Positions 24,261-32,225 of a stretch of 44,784 nt of DNA are shown in pieces. Each line of letters opens with the position of its first letter. The first letter of the stretch is position 1. The notes beneath the pieces were generated by a model. That model ran no database searches. It saw nothing but the letters and a program-made list of their open reading frames with translations, and had not been told where the DNA came from. The stretch comes from UMGS172 sp045637775 (GTDB lineage Bacteria; Bacillota; Clostridia; Oscillospirales; Acutalibacteraceae): positions 1 through 44,784 of the forward strand of contig JAZUAC010000053.1 in the NCBI GenBank assembly GCA_045637775.1, in the 5' to 3' direction. Position numbers and translations under genes: made by a program.

Positions 24261-25171
24261 CCCAACCTCAACATTTCGTCAATACTGTGCTTGGCTTTGA
24301 GTCTTATATCCTCATTAAGCACAATTTCCTCACCGCCCACACCGCGAAGAATGTTGTAAATCTCGGGCAGGGTGGTCAGCTTCATGTCACGGCAGATAAG
24401 TCCCGCCGACAAAGGATAAAACTTCTTGTCGGGGCATTCATACTGCATATATTCAACAATACTGTTCTCGGTGCCGATGATAAACTCTTTTTTGTCGCTT
24501 TTCTTGGCATAGTCGATAATAGCGGTGGTGCTGCCCACAAAGTCGGCATGCTTTACAACCTCGGCCTTGCATTCGGGGTGTACCAAAAGCAGAGCATCGG
24601 GGTGGCAAGCTTTTGCATTAACCGTTTCAACCTCGGTGACCGATGCGTGGTAAGGGCAACCGCCGTTAATGGTGATTATGTTCTTCTCGGGCAGTTTTGA
24701 GGCAATGTATGAGCCTAAATTGATGTCGGGGATGAAAATAATATCCCTCTCGGGCAGGGATTCTACAATCTTCAAAGCCGAGGCCGAGGTGACACACACA
24801 TCGCAAACGGTTTTGAGTTCGGCGGTGGTGTTGATGTATGCTACAACCTTGGCATTTTGGTATTGTTCTTTGAGTTTCAAAATATCGGCAGGGGTCATCT
24901 GTTCAGCCATGGGGCATCCTGCACCCGAAGCCGACAGATAAACCTTCTTTTCGGGGGAGAGAATCTTCACGGTTTCGGCCATGAAACGAACACCGCACAT
25001 GATAACGGTGCTTTGGGGTGCTTTGGAGGCTTCAACGCTCAAACCAAACGAGTCGCCCATGAAATCGGCAATCTCAATTACATCGCGCGATTGGTAAGCG
25101 TGTGCTAAGATACACACGTCCTTTTCTTTTTTTAAGCGGAGTATCTCATCCTGCATTTCTCTGACGGTCAT
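24257..25171 (-). CDS. nadA: Quinolinate synthase A
   Basis: 4Fe-4S enzyme condensing iminoaspartate with dihydroxyacetone phosphate to quinolinate for de novo NAD synthesis. The three cluster ligands are visible as Cys86 (GCPMAE), Cys172 (GCPYHAS) and Cys260 (ICRDMK), spaced as in the family; substrate motifs include LAHAYQ near 22-27 and VHPECK near 198. It is 304 residues, the compact form. Start at 25171 from GAGGAA seven bases upstream; a longer frame to 25270 passes the promoter. The usual partners nadB and nadC are absent and mnmA follows instead. Confidence 0.95.
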   Translation of the reverse strand: MTVREMQDEILRLKKEKDVCILAHAYQSRDVIEIADFMGDSFGLSVEASKAPQSTVIMCGVRFMAETVKILSPEKKVYLSASGAGCPMAEQMTPADILKLKEQYQNAKVVAYINTTAELKTVCDVCVTSASALKIVESLPERDIIFIPDINLGSYIASKLPEKNIITINGGCPYHASVTEVETVNAKACHPDALLLVHPECKAEVVKHADFVGSTTAIIDYAKKSDKKEFIIGTENSIVEYMQYECPDKKFYPLSAGLICRDMKLTTLPEIYNILRGVGGEEIVLNEDIRLKAKHSIDEMLRLG

Positions 25172-25232
25172 AATATCATTCCTCGCAATACGTATTTTTT
25201 GCAGTGCCATATATAATATATAATGTAAGTGG

Positions 25233-25261
25233 AATACCTGAACTAATAGGACACAGGTATT
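25233..25261. promoter_or_regulatory. Inverted repeat overlapping the nadA start of transcription
   Basis: Perfect 8-base arms AATACCTG (25233-25240) and CAGGTATT (25254-25261) separated by 13 bases. The right arm overlaps the nadA -10 box, so a bound repressor would block the promoter. By context an NAD-responsive repressor is possible; identity unproven. Confidence 0.5.
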
Positions 25262-25287
25262 ATAGCGCAAATTTAACCGTGTGTAAA
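25259..25287 (-). promoter_or_regulatory. Promoter for nadA-mnmA
   Basis: Minus strand TTTACA (25282-25287), 17 bases, TATAAT (25259-25264); leader of about 80 bases. Confidence 0.65.
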
Positions 25288-25445
25288 GCCTCTACGAAGA
25301 CAAAAAGAGCGAAAATCCGATTTTTAGGTTACCAAAGGCTATTTTTGCACTTAAAATAAGGGTGAATTTTCAAAATAAATGAAAATATTGTCATTTTGTA
25401 CAATTATCGTACTTTTATTTTGTTCATAAATACATAACAAAATTC

Positions 25446-25474
25446 TTGCATTTCGTGAAATGCTTTGATATAAT
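25446..25474 (+). promoter_or_regulatory. Promoter of the large surface protein, with palindrome in the spacer
   Basis: TTGCAT (25446-25451), 17 bases, TATAAT (25469-25474). The 16-base near-palindrome GCATTTC-GT-GAAATGC (25448-25463) covers the end of the -35 and most of the spacer and could be an operator. The start codon is about 85 bases downstream. Confidence 0.7.
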
Positions 25475-25559
25475 ATGGGTAAGAGTGGTACTGTATCGGG
25501 ATTTTTATGTCCTGACGCAGTATTAGTGCTCATTTTATTTCCAAAAGGAGAATTTTATT

Positions 25560-28500
25560 ATGACAAGGAACATCAGAAAAATCGTCAGCATTTTGTGCGC
25601 TGTATCGGTTTTACTGTCCCTCTGTACAGTGTCGTTCTTAGGTTCTTCTTCTGCAGCAGCACCTGCAGATGATAACGCTACCACTGTAGTCTGGGACAAT
25701 GTCGCATTGAACCTCACATTCGATGGCGCTGACAACGGCGGTATCGCAATGTCCAATGCATCAACTAAGAAGGTTGAAAACGGTGCATTTATCATTGGTA
25801 ACACCGGCGGAAATCAGGGCGCTGCATGGCTCGGTAAGGATGCCACTGTTAACGCAGGCGCAACCATTCCGAATAAAACCAATGTTGGTAATGCTGCACA
25901 GAGCCCCAAGGCAAACCTCTTTGCTCTTAAGGGCAACACCAACTATAAGATCACCTTTAAGTATGCATTCAGAAATGATACTCCCGAAGGTAAGTTCTTG
26001 CAGTTCATGGCTGCAAACGACCCCTATCTTTTCCAGAATCACGGTCGTGCAAACACTCTTGCCGATAACTATGTAGCATCAACTCAGGATGCTATGGACG
26101 CCAAAGCAGGCGCACCCGCAGGCGATACCGGCTATGGCGAGTTGAAGGAAGAAACCTATATCTTCACCACCAACGCAAATGCTGAAGGTAAGTTCCTTGG
26201 CTTCAGAACCTCTGCAACCAACATGGAGCTCAAGATCGATGATTTCAAGATCGAAGTAGGTACCAATGTTCTTGCCGACATCGAGTACAACTATGAGTTC
26301 AACTTTAAAGATGGCGAGACTCCTTACAATGCTCTTGACATTGCAACCAAGCTTGGCAACGCCACCAAGCACTACACCATCGTAAATGTCGACGGCTCTA
26401 AGGATGCTGCTAACCCTTCCTTCATCGATGCAGAGGGTTATCATATCGGCACCTTCACTCAGAACCCCGTTCCCTCTACAACTGAGGCAGCATGGATGAA
26501 CAACGCTGTTATCTATGATACCGATGCAGTTGAGGGCGGCGTTCTCAAGTTCAAGGCTGATGCAAGCTACATCATCCGTGTTAAGTATAAGCTTACCGAT
26601 CTTGGTGGCAACGCATCTGCTAACTTGGCAGTTACTGCTAACAACAATAAGGACGGTAACGCTTCCTTCGGTCTCGGTCATGTTGTTGTCAGCGAAGTAT
26701 CCAATGATTGGCAGTACCTTGATGTTGTTTTCTCTACCAAGAATATGACCAACATAGTTGGTAAGTGGCTCTATCTTGGTGTTAGCTCTTCAGGCGGCAA
26801 ATTGGCCAAATTCGTCGTTGATTCTGTTACCGTAAAGGAAAAGAGAAGTGCTGACGGCGTAGCCATTGTTGAGACTGTTAACGGCAAAGAGAAGACCGTT
26901 GAATTTGCACAGCCTGGTGCAATTTTCAACCTCCAGGTTCCCGCCGATACCGAGGACAGAGGTTTTGCAGGCTGGTACACCACTGCTGACTTCCAGGAGT
27001 CTACCAAGGTTGATATCACCAACTACATCCCTGTAGAGGGCGTTAACTCCCTCTATGCAAAATGGTCCAATATCAATAGTGTTATTGTTATGAACAATGG
27101 CGGTGTTGAGACATCCGTTAAGATGGCTGTTGGCGAAAAGCTTCCCAGACCTGTTTCTCCTGACAGTGCTCTCTTCTTCGAAGGTTGGTATACCGATATT
27201 GCCTATACAACTAAAATTACTGAAGTTCCTGATTATGATGTAACCTTGTATGCAAAATATAACGGCACATTCTTGGGCTTTGAGCATATCAGCCATGTTG
27301 CTGGTGAGACCACAGGTGCCCCTGCACTTGTTGCTGACCCCACCAACCCCGAGAATAAGGTTGTTAAGTTCACATCCTCTGCTAACGCAAGACCCAACTT
27401 CATGCTCCCCGCATACGATATTGCAGGTGCAGGTGCTTTTGAGCTCAAGACCAACACCACCTACACCTATAGCTTCAAGGCTCGCTTGGTAAGTGCAGAC
27501 GGTGCTGCAGCAGGATATCAGTTCTACCGCGGTGACCATTCTGTAGTTGATGCTAACAGAACCACTCGTACTTCGGTTAGCGGTGCTACAGGCACTGTTG
27601 CAAATGATCAGTGGTTGACCTACACCGGAACCTTCACTACCGGTGCTTCCCACTACCTCGAGAGAGTAAAGTGGTCTTACCAGAACCATTTGTTCTTTAC
27701 CATGTATAGTGCTAAAGAAACTCTCGAAATCTACATTGATGATTTCTGCATCGTTGAGAAACTTGATTCTGCTCCCGAGGGTGCTGTTACCATTAAGTTT
27801 GAGACCAACGCAGATAACAGTGAAATGTACGGTTACCCCAACGATCCGCTGAATATCACATTTGTTCCTAATCTCGGCGGTTATGAATTCGTTGGTTGGT
27901 ATGCAGATAAGAACCTCACTGTTCCCTTCACTGCAACCACCTTCCCCGCAGAGGATACAACTATTTATGCTAAGTGGAAGTCGGCTCCCTTCATCGTAGA
28001 CTTCTCCGGCTATGCAAAGGGTACTGCTTCTGCTCGTGCAAAGTTCGTGAAGGACGAGAACGGTAACGATTATGTTGACTGGCACGTTGATTATGCTGAT
28101 TCCAACACTTCGGATAGCAGCACAGCATACCGTATCTTCCTCAATAAGAATGGCGTCCACTACACTGTATCGCAGGGTGCTGAGTACACAATTAAATTCA
28201 AGTATAAGCTCCTCTCTGCTTCTGTTAATAAGGTTACAATTAAAGCAGTTACTAACGGCAAGTTGAACGGTTGGTCTGACTATAAAGAGCAGGCTGGCGG
28301 CATCACAATCAGTGCAGTTACAGAAGATTGGAAAGAGGCTTCCTTCTCATTCGTTGCAGCTCCTCTTGCCGATGCACCTGAAGGCATCTACCTCTCTCTT
28401 GGTGTTGCCGACCACGGTCATGTTCTCATCGACGATATCGTTGTTGAAACAACCGCTGCTACAGCAAACCTTTACGGTGCAACAAAGTTGTTCTTCAACA

Positions 28501-29276
28501 CTAATGGCGGTGCTGCTGTAACTCCTATGTCCGGTGATCCCGGCGAGGCTATCGGCACTCTCCCCAAGGCTACTAAGCCTGGTTACTCCTTCAATGGTTG
28601 GTACACCGATGCTGAGTTGACCACTCCCTTCACTGGCACAACTTGGGGCGAAGAGGACATCACTCTTTATGCTGATTGGCTCCTCGGCAAGTTTGCTGAG
28701 AGCTATGAGGACTATCCTCAGGCTTTGAAGGCACAGGGTCTCTCTGGTGCTTATGAACTCTACAATGAGACATCTGCAGAAGATAGCTTCGATAAGTCTA
28801 ATGTTCAGAATGGTAAGACTTCACTTTTCCGTAAGGGAGATACTACCGGAACTAAGGGCTTCACCCTCTGCCGTTCTACCGATCTTAAGCTTACTGTTGG
28901 TAAGCAGTACACATTGACCTTCTACGTCAAGCCTGTTGATCTTACTGTTCCTACCGGAACCATTAACCTCATTGGTATGAAGACCAACATCGGTCATGTA
29001 ACTCCTACCAGCACCAATGTTATCACCACTATTGGTGATCTTAAGGCTGGTCAGTGGCAGAAGGTAACCTACACCTTCACTGCTGATGCTAACTACATTG
29101 GTATTTCTACCACCCAGGGTAACGACATGTATCTCGATAATTTCTCTGTTTCCTTGAGCGGTTACACCGGCACCACTACCGGCGATGAGTCTATCAACCC
29201 CATCTTCATTGTTTTGATGGTAATGCTCGCAGCAGGTTCTTTGGTAATCACCGGTAAGAAGGTTTTTGAGAAATAA
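25560..29276 (+). CDS. Large surface protein: CBM-like beta domains alternating with InlB-type repeats
   Basis: 1238 residues. Signal peptide (ILCAVSVLLSLCTVSF, cleavage near residue 36). Five jelly-roll, carbohydrate-binding-module-like segments (about 48-230, 244-430, 569-737, 811-964, 1046-1199), each with TNYKITFKYA-like strands and an IDDF/IDDI or LDNF near its end, alternate with four InlB B-repeat/Flg_new modules (about 437-504, 508-569, 742-807, 976-1044; GWYTD...LYAKW). A C-terminal membrane helix (FIVLMVMLAAGSLVI) and basic KKVFEK anchor it; there is no LPXTG. No catalytic domain is recognised. Codons are strongly biased (AAC, ACC, AAG, TTC, CTC), unlike its neighbours, suggesting very high expression. 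The ATG follows AAAAGGAG. Confidence 0.85.
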   Translation: MTRNIRKIVSILCAVSVLLSLCTVSFLGSSSAAAPADDNATTVVWDNVALNLTFDGADNGGIAMSNASTKKVENGAFIIGNTGGNQGAAWLGKDATVNAGATIPNKTNVGNAAQSPKANLFALKGNTNYKITFKYAFRNDTPEGKFLQFMAANDPYLFQNHGRANTLADNYVASTQDAMDAKAGAPAGDTGYGELKEETYIFTTNANAEGKFLGFRTSATNMELKIDDFKIEVGTNVLADIEYNYEFNFKDGETPYNALDIATKLGNATKHYTIVNVDGSKDAANPSFIDAEGYHIGTFTQNPVPSTTEAAWMNNAVIYDTDAVEGGVLKFKADASYIIRVKYKLTDLGGNASANLAVTANNNKDGNASFGLGHVVVSEVSNDWQYLDVVFSTKNMTNIVGKWLYLGVSSSGGKLAKFVVDSVTVKEKRSADGVAIVETVNGKEKTVEFAQPGAIFNLQVPADTEDRGFAGWYTTADFQESTKVDITNYIPVEGVNSLYAKWSNINSVIVMNNGGVETSVKMAVGEKLPRPVSPDSALFFEGWYTDIAYTTKITEVPDYDVTLYAKYNGTFLGFEHISHVAGETTGAPALVADPTNPENKVVKFTSSANARPNFMLPAYDIAGAGAFELKTNTTYTYSFKARLVSADGAAAGYQFYRGDHSVVDANRTTRTSVSGATGTVANDQWLTYTGTFTTGASHYLERVKWSYQNHLFFTMYSAKETLEIYIDDFCIVEKLDSAPEGAVTIKFETNADNSEMYGYPNDPLNITFVPNLGGYEFVGWYADKNLTVPFTATTFPAEDTTIYAKWKSAPFIVDFSGYAKGTASARAKFVKDENGNDYVDWHVDYADSNTSDSSTAYRIFLNKNGVHYTVSQGAEYTIKFKYKLLSASVNKVTIKAVTNGKLNGWSDYKEQAGGITISAVTEDWKEASFSFVAAPLADAPEGIYLSLGVADHGHVLIDDIVVETTAATANLYGATKLFFNTNGGAAVTPMSGDPGEAIGTLPKATKPGYSFNGWYTDAELTTPFTGTTWGEEDITLYADWLLGKFAESYEDYPQALKAQGLSGAYELYNETSAEDSFDKSNVQNGKTSLFRKGDTTGTKGFTLCRSTDLKLTVGKQYTLTFYVKPVDLTVPTGTINLIGMKTNIGHVTPTSTNVITTIGDLKAGQWQKVTYTFTADANYIGISTTQGNDMYLDNFSVSLSGYTGTTTGDESINPIFIVLMVMLAAGSLVITGKKVFEK

Positions 29277-29293
29277 TATCTTCTTAAATTATT

Positions 29294-29319
29294 CAACCCC
29301 ATCCAATCGGATGGGGTTG
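29294..29319. terminator. Terminator after the large surface protein
   Basis: Perfect 11-base stem CAACCCCATCC (29294-29304) with 29309-29319, AATC loop, followed by TTTGTTT on the plus strand. The convergent AraC gene ends just beyond. Confidence 0.85.
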
Positions 29320-29324
29320 TTTGT

Positions 29325-30218
29325 TTATCTAAATTTAATTGATTTTTTATATTCACCCGGTGACATGGATGTAGTCTGCTTAAAAACTCTTGTGAAATAC
29401 TGTGGTGATGAAAAGCCTAAACTGTCGGAAATTTGCGTGTTGTTAAGTCGCTTTTCGCGCATAAGCATTTTCGCTTGGTTGATTTTCAACTCAGTAAAAT
29501 ATTGCATAATAGTTTTTCCGGTTGCTGATTTGAATATTTCGCATATTTGACTCTTACCGTAGTTGGTATGTCTGCAAATATCCTCAATAGTAAGTTCTTT
29601 GGAAATATTTTCTTCCATCAATGCAATGATATTACAAACCAACAGGTTTGTTGATGTGTTATTGTGTCTAAGTAACTTATTGTAAGATGAGTCGGACGAA
29701 TTTGCCTCAACCGATCTTTTGAGCAGTATCAAAAACTGTTCCAGATAGGTTTTGATCATTTGTTCTGCACCAAAAGGCTCGATAGAATGCGATTTTATAA
29801 CACCCGGTTGCTCACCATACGCATTTTGCATTTCATCGATAATAGCCGATAGTAACCCGCGCAAATTATACGGAACAGTTAAAAGCTTATCGTAAAAAAA
29901 TTTCATAGCATTACCCGAAGCAACAAATGTCATAATGAAAATGTTTGCGGGCGTGACACCGTCGCACTTGACACTATGCGCTTCGTTGGGTTTATGGAAT
30001 ATTATTTCACCCTTGTTTATCGTATATGTCTTATCGTCACTGGTCGCTATAACGTGGCCGTTATCAACATATACAAATTCCCAAAAGTCGTGATACTCAT
30101 AACTTGATACATAGTCGGCAGTAAAATCAAAATAATACATTGTAACGAGTTGTGAAACATTGATTTTTGTATTGATTTTCATACCTTGTGTTATTGGACA
30201 TTTGAAAGGATTATTCAT
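29325..30218 (-). CDS. AraC-family transcriptional regulator
   Basis: 297 residues. The N-terminal cupin-type sensor domain (about 15-130; HDFWEFVYVDNG, KGEIIFHKPNEAHSV) is followed by a linker and two helix-turn-helix motifs (about 205-293), including IEDICRHTNYGKSQICEIFK and ISDSLGFSSPQYFTRVFK, ending in the P-x-E-Y-K motif. It probably senses a sugar or derivative. It is divergent from the Gfo/Idh-isomerase pair with 117 bases between, a classic arrangement for local control. ATG 30218 follows AGGTAAT-type sequence, a weak ribosome-binding site. Confidence 0.9.
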   Translation of the reverse strand: MNNPFKCPITQGMKINTKINVSQLVTMYYFDFTADYVSSYEYHDFWEFVYVDNGHVIATSDDKTYTINKGEIIFHKPNEAHSVKCDGVTPANIFIMTFVASGNAMKFFYDKLLTVPYNLRGLLSAIIDEMQNAYGEQPGVIKSHSIEPFGAEQMIKTYLEQFLILLKRSVEANSSDSSYNKLLRHNNTSTNLLVCNIIALMEENISKELTIEDICRHTNYGKSQICEIFKSATGKTIMQYFTELKINQAKMLMREKRLNNTQISDSLGFSSPQYFTRVFKQTTSMSPGEYKKSIKFR

Positions 30219-30270
30219 AAATTACCTCGGAAAATAATATAAAACGATCGGAATAATATGTACTGTATTT

Positions 30271-30299
30271 ATTTTAACACTGATGTACCATAAAATCAA
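30271..30299 (-). promoter_or_regulatory. Candidate promoter for the AraC regulator
   Basis: Minus strand TTGATT (30294-30299), 17 bases, TAAAAT (30271-30276). No equally good plus-strand promoter for the Gfo/Idh gene is visible in the same gap, as expected for an activator-dependent promoter. Confidence 0.45.
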
Positions 30300-30335
30300 T
30301 AAAATATTCTGATATTTATCTTTGGAGGTAATATT

Positions 30336-31328
30336 ATGATTAAGTTTGGTCTTATTGGTTTTGGCGGAATTGCTCGTTCTCATAAATCGGCTCATACCCG
30401 TCTTGAAAATGAAGGTTTTGGTTCTAAGTTGGTTGCTATTTGCGACATTCGTCCCGAAATTTTCGGCAAGGATATGGAAATCAACCTTGGTGCAGCCAAT
30501 GTTGGCAGTATGGATGGTATCAACCTTTACACAAGCGTTGATGAGATGCTTGAAAAAGAAGAGCTTGATGCTGTTGATATTTGTTTGCCTTCTTATATGC
30601 ACGCCGACATGGCTATCAAGTGCATGGAAAAGGGTCTTCATGTTATGAGCGAAAAGCCCATGGCTTTGAACTCCGCTGATTGTGACCGTATGATTGAGGT
30701 AGCACAAAAAACCGACCGCAAGCTGATGATAGGTCTTTGCCTTCGTTTTGAACCCATGTATTTGGTGCTTAAGGAAATGATCGATTCCAACAAGTTCGGT
30801 AAGGTACATAATGTTTATTTCGAGCGTCTTGGCGGTATGCCTACGGGTTGGGAAAATTGGTACCATGACCCCGAAAAGTCGGGCGGAATTGAGTTTGACC
30901 TTCACATTCACGACCTTGATATGACTCGTTTCCTTTTCGGAGAGCCTAAGTGGGTTTCTTCCGTCAAGAATGGTTACCGCAACATCAATACCCGTTTCGG
31001 CTATGACGATTTCTCGGTTATGACTGTGGATGATTGGAGTGGTTCCAACACCTTCAAGTTCAAAATGGGTTACCGAGTAGCGTTTGACGATGCAACCGTT
31101 GTTATGGATAACGGCAAGGTAACTGTATTCCCCAACAAGGGTGAGGCTTACACCGTTGAATATCCCAAGAATGACAGAATGGCCGAAGAGCTTCGTTATC
31201 TCTGTCAGCAGATTACCGATGGCATTGAGAATACAATAAATTCACTTGAAAGCACCAAGGCAGACATCACATTGACCGAAAAGGTTCGTGAAAGTTATGA
31301 AAATAACGGAAAGGTGATTGAATTATGA
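30336..31328 (+). CDS. Gfo/Idh/MocA-family NAD(P)-dependent oxidoreductase
   Basis: 330 residues. Rossmann fold with GFGGIARSH (about 8-16), the family motif SEKPMALN (about 106-113, Lys likely catalytic), and the C-terminal alpha/beta domain with GIEFDLHIHDLDMTRF, whose HIHD pattern carries the second active-site His/Asp. These enzymes oxidise or epimerise sugars, inositols or their derivatives. ATG follows TTGGAGGTAA. The downstream TIM-barrel gene overlaps it by four bases, so the two are one unit; inosose or keto-sugar interconversion is a reasonable family-level guess. Confidence 0.9.
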   Translation: MIKFGLIGFGGIARSHKSAHTRLENEGFGSKLVAICDIRPEIFGKDMEINLGAANVGSMDGINLYTSVDEMLEKEELDAVDICLPSYMHADMAIKCMEKGLHVMSEKPMALNSADCDRMIEVAQKTDRKLMIGLCLRFEPMYLVLKEMIDSNKFGKVHNVYFERLGGMPTGWENWYHDPEKSGGIEFDLHIHDLDMTRFLFGEPKWVSSVKNGYRNINTRFGYDDFSVMTVDDWSGSNTFKFKMGYRVAFDDATVVMDNGKVTVFPNKGEAYTVEYPKNDRMAEELRYLCQQITDGIENTINSLESTKADITLTEKVRESYENNGKVIEL

Positions 31329-32152
31329 GCACCAAAATCGGCGTACTTATAAATTTTAATAAATCAACCGATATTTATAAAAAATTCGAAGAGGTCAAAG
31401 ACCTTGACCTTCAAACCTGCCAGGTCAATATCTGGGACACATCACTTTATACCGACGAGAATGCAGAGCTTATTGCAACTGCTTCCAAGGAAACAGGTGT
31501 TGAGATTTCAACCTTCTGGGCAGGTTGGAGAGGTCCTACATCCTGGAATTTTTATGAAGGTCAGTATGACCTCGGTCTTGTGCCTGATGAGTACAGAGCA
31601 GACCGTCTTGACGACCTTATGATGGCGGCCGATTTTGCACACAAGTTGGGTATCAAAAACCTTGCAACACACGTTGGTTTTATGCCCGAAAACCCTGCAG
31701 ATGAGCGTTATTGGAAGACGATTTATGCACTTCGCAGACTTTGCAAAAAGCTTAAAGAATACGGCATTCGTTTCCTTTTCGAAACCGGTCAGGAAACCCC
31801 CGTTGTGCTTATGCGTGCGATTGAGGATATTGGTACCGAAAATGTTGGTATAAACCTTGATACCGGCAACCTCATCCTTTATGGAAAGGCAAACCCCGTT
31901 GATGCACTTGATATGATTGGTAAGTATGTTTACGACCTGCATCTTAAGGATGGACTTTATCCCACCGATGGCAAAAATCTCGGAAAAGAGGTTCGTTTTG
32001 GTGATGGTAAGGCAAATTTCAAAGAGTTTTTGCCTAAACTTAAGGCTCTCGGTTATGAGGGAAGCCTAACCATTGAGCGTGAAATTTCGGGCGAAAAGCA
32101 GATTGCCGATATTATTTACGCTCGTGACCTTATAAAAGAATATTGGAAATAA
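31325..32152 (+). CDS. Sugar phosphate isomerase/epimerase (xylose-isomerase-like TIM barrel)
   Basis: 275 residues of the AP-endonuclease-2 fold. Metal-site patterns are present: FETGQET (Glu of strand 5), GINLDTGN (Asp), YDLHLKDG (His) and TIEREISG (Glu). Family members isomerise or epimerise keto-sugars, or dehydrate 2-keto-myo-inositol (IolE). Translationally coupled to the Gfo/Idh gene (ATGA overlap), a very common pairing in sugar catabolism. A terminator follows. Confidence 0.88.
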   Translation: MSTKIGVLINFNKSTDIYKKFEEVKDLDLQTCQVNIWDTSLYTDENAELIATASKETGVEISTFWAGWRGPTSWNFYEGQYDLGLVPDEYRADRLDDLMMAADFAHKLGIKNLATHVGFMPENPADERYWKTIYALRRLCKKLKEYGIRFLFETGQETPVVLMRAIEDIGTENVGINLDTGNLILYGKANPVDALDMIGKYVYDLHLKDGLYPTDGKNLGKEVRFGDGKANFKEFLPKLKALGYEGSLTIEREISGEKQIADIIYARDLIKEYWK

Positions 32153-32172
32153 GAAAATTTGATTCAACGATT

Positions 32173-32207
32173 AAGACCTCTCTGAACTGAATGTTCAGAG
32201 AGGTCTT
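32173..32207. terminator. Bidirectional terminator
   Basis: Perfect 15-base stem AAGACCTCTCTGAAC (32173-32187) with 32193-32207, TGAAT loop. It lies between the two convergent catabolic units. Confidence 0.85.
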
Positions 32208-32225
32208 TAATGTTGTTTAAAGTTG

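Noticed and set aside
26790..28160. Long antisense open frame (456 codons) inside the large surface-protein gene
   Set aside because: It mirrors the extreme codon bias of the real gene, has a Cys/Ile/Val-rich composition without domains, and no ribosome-binding site or promoter.
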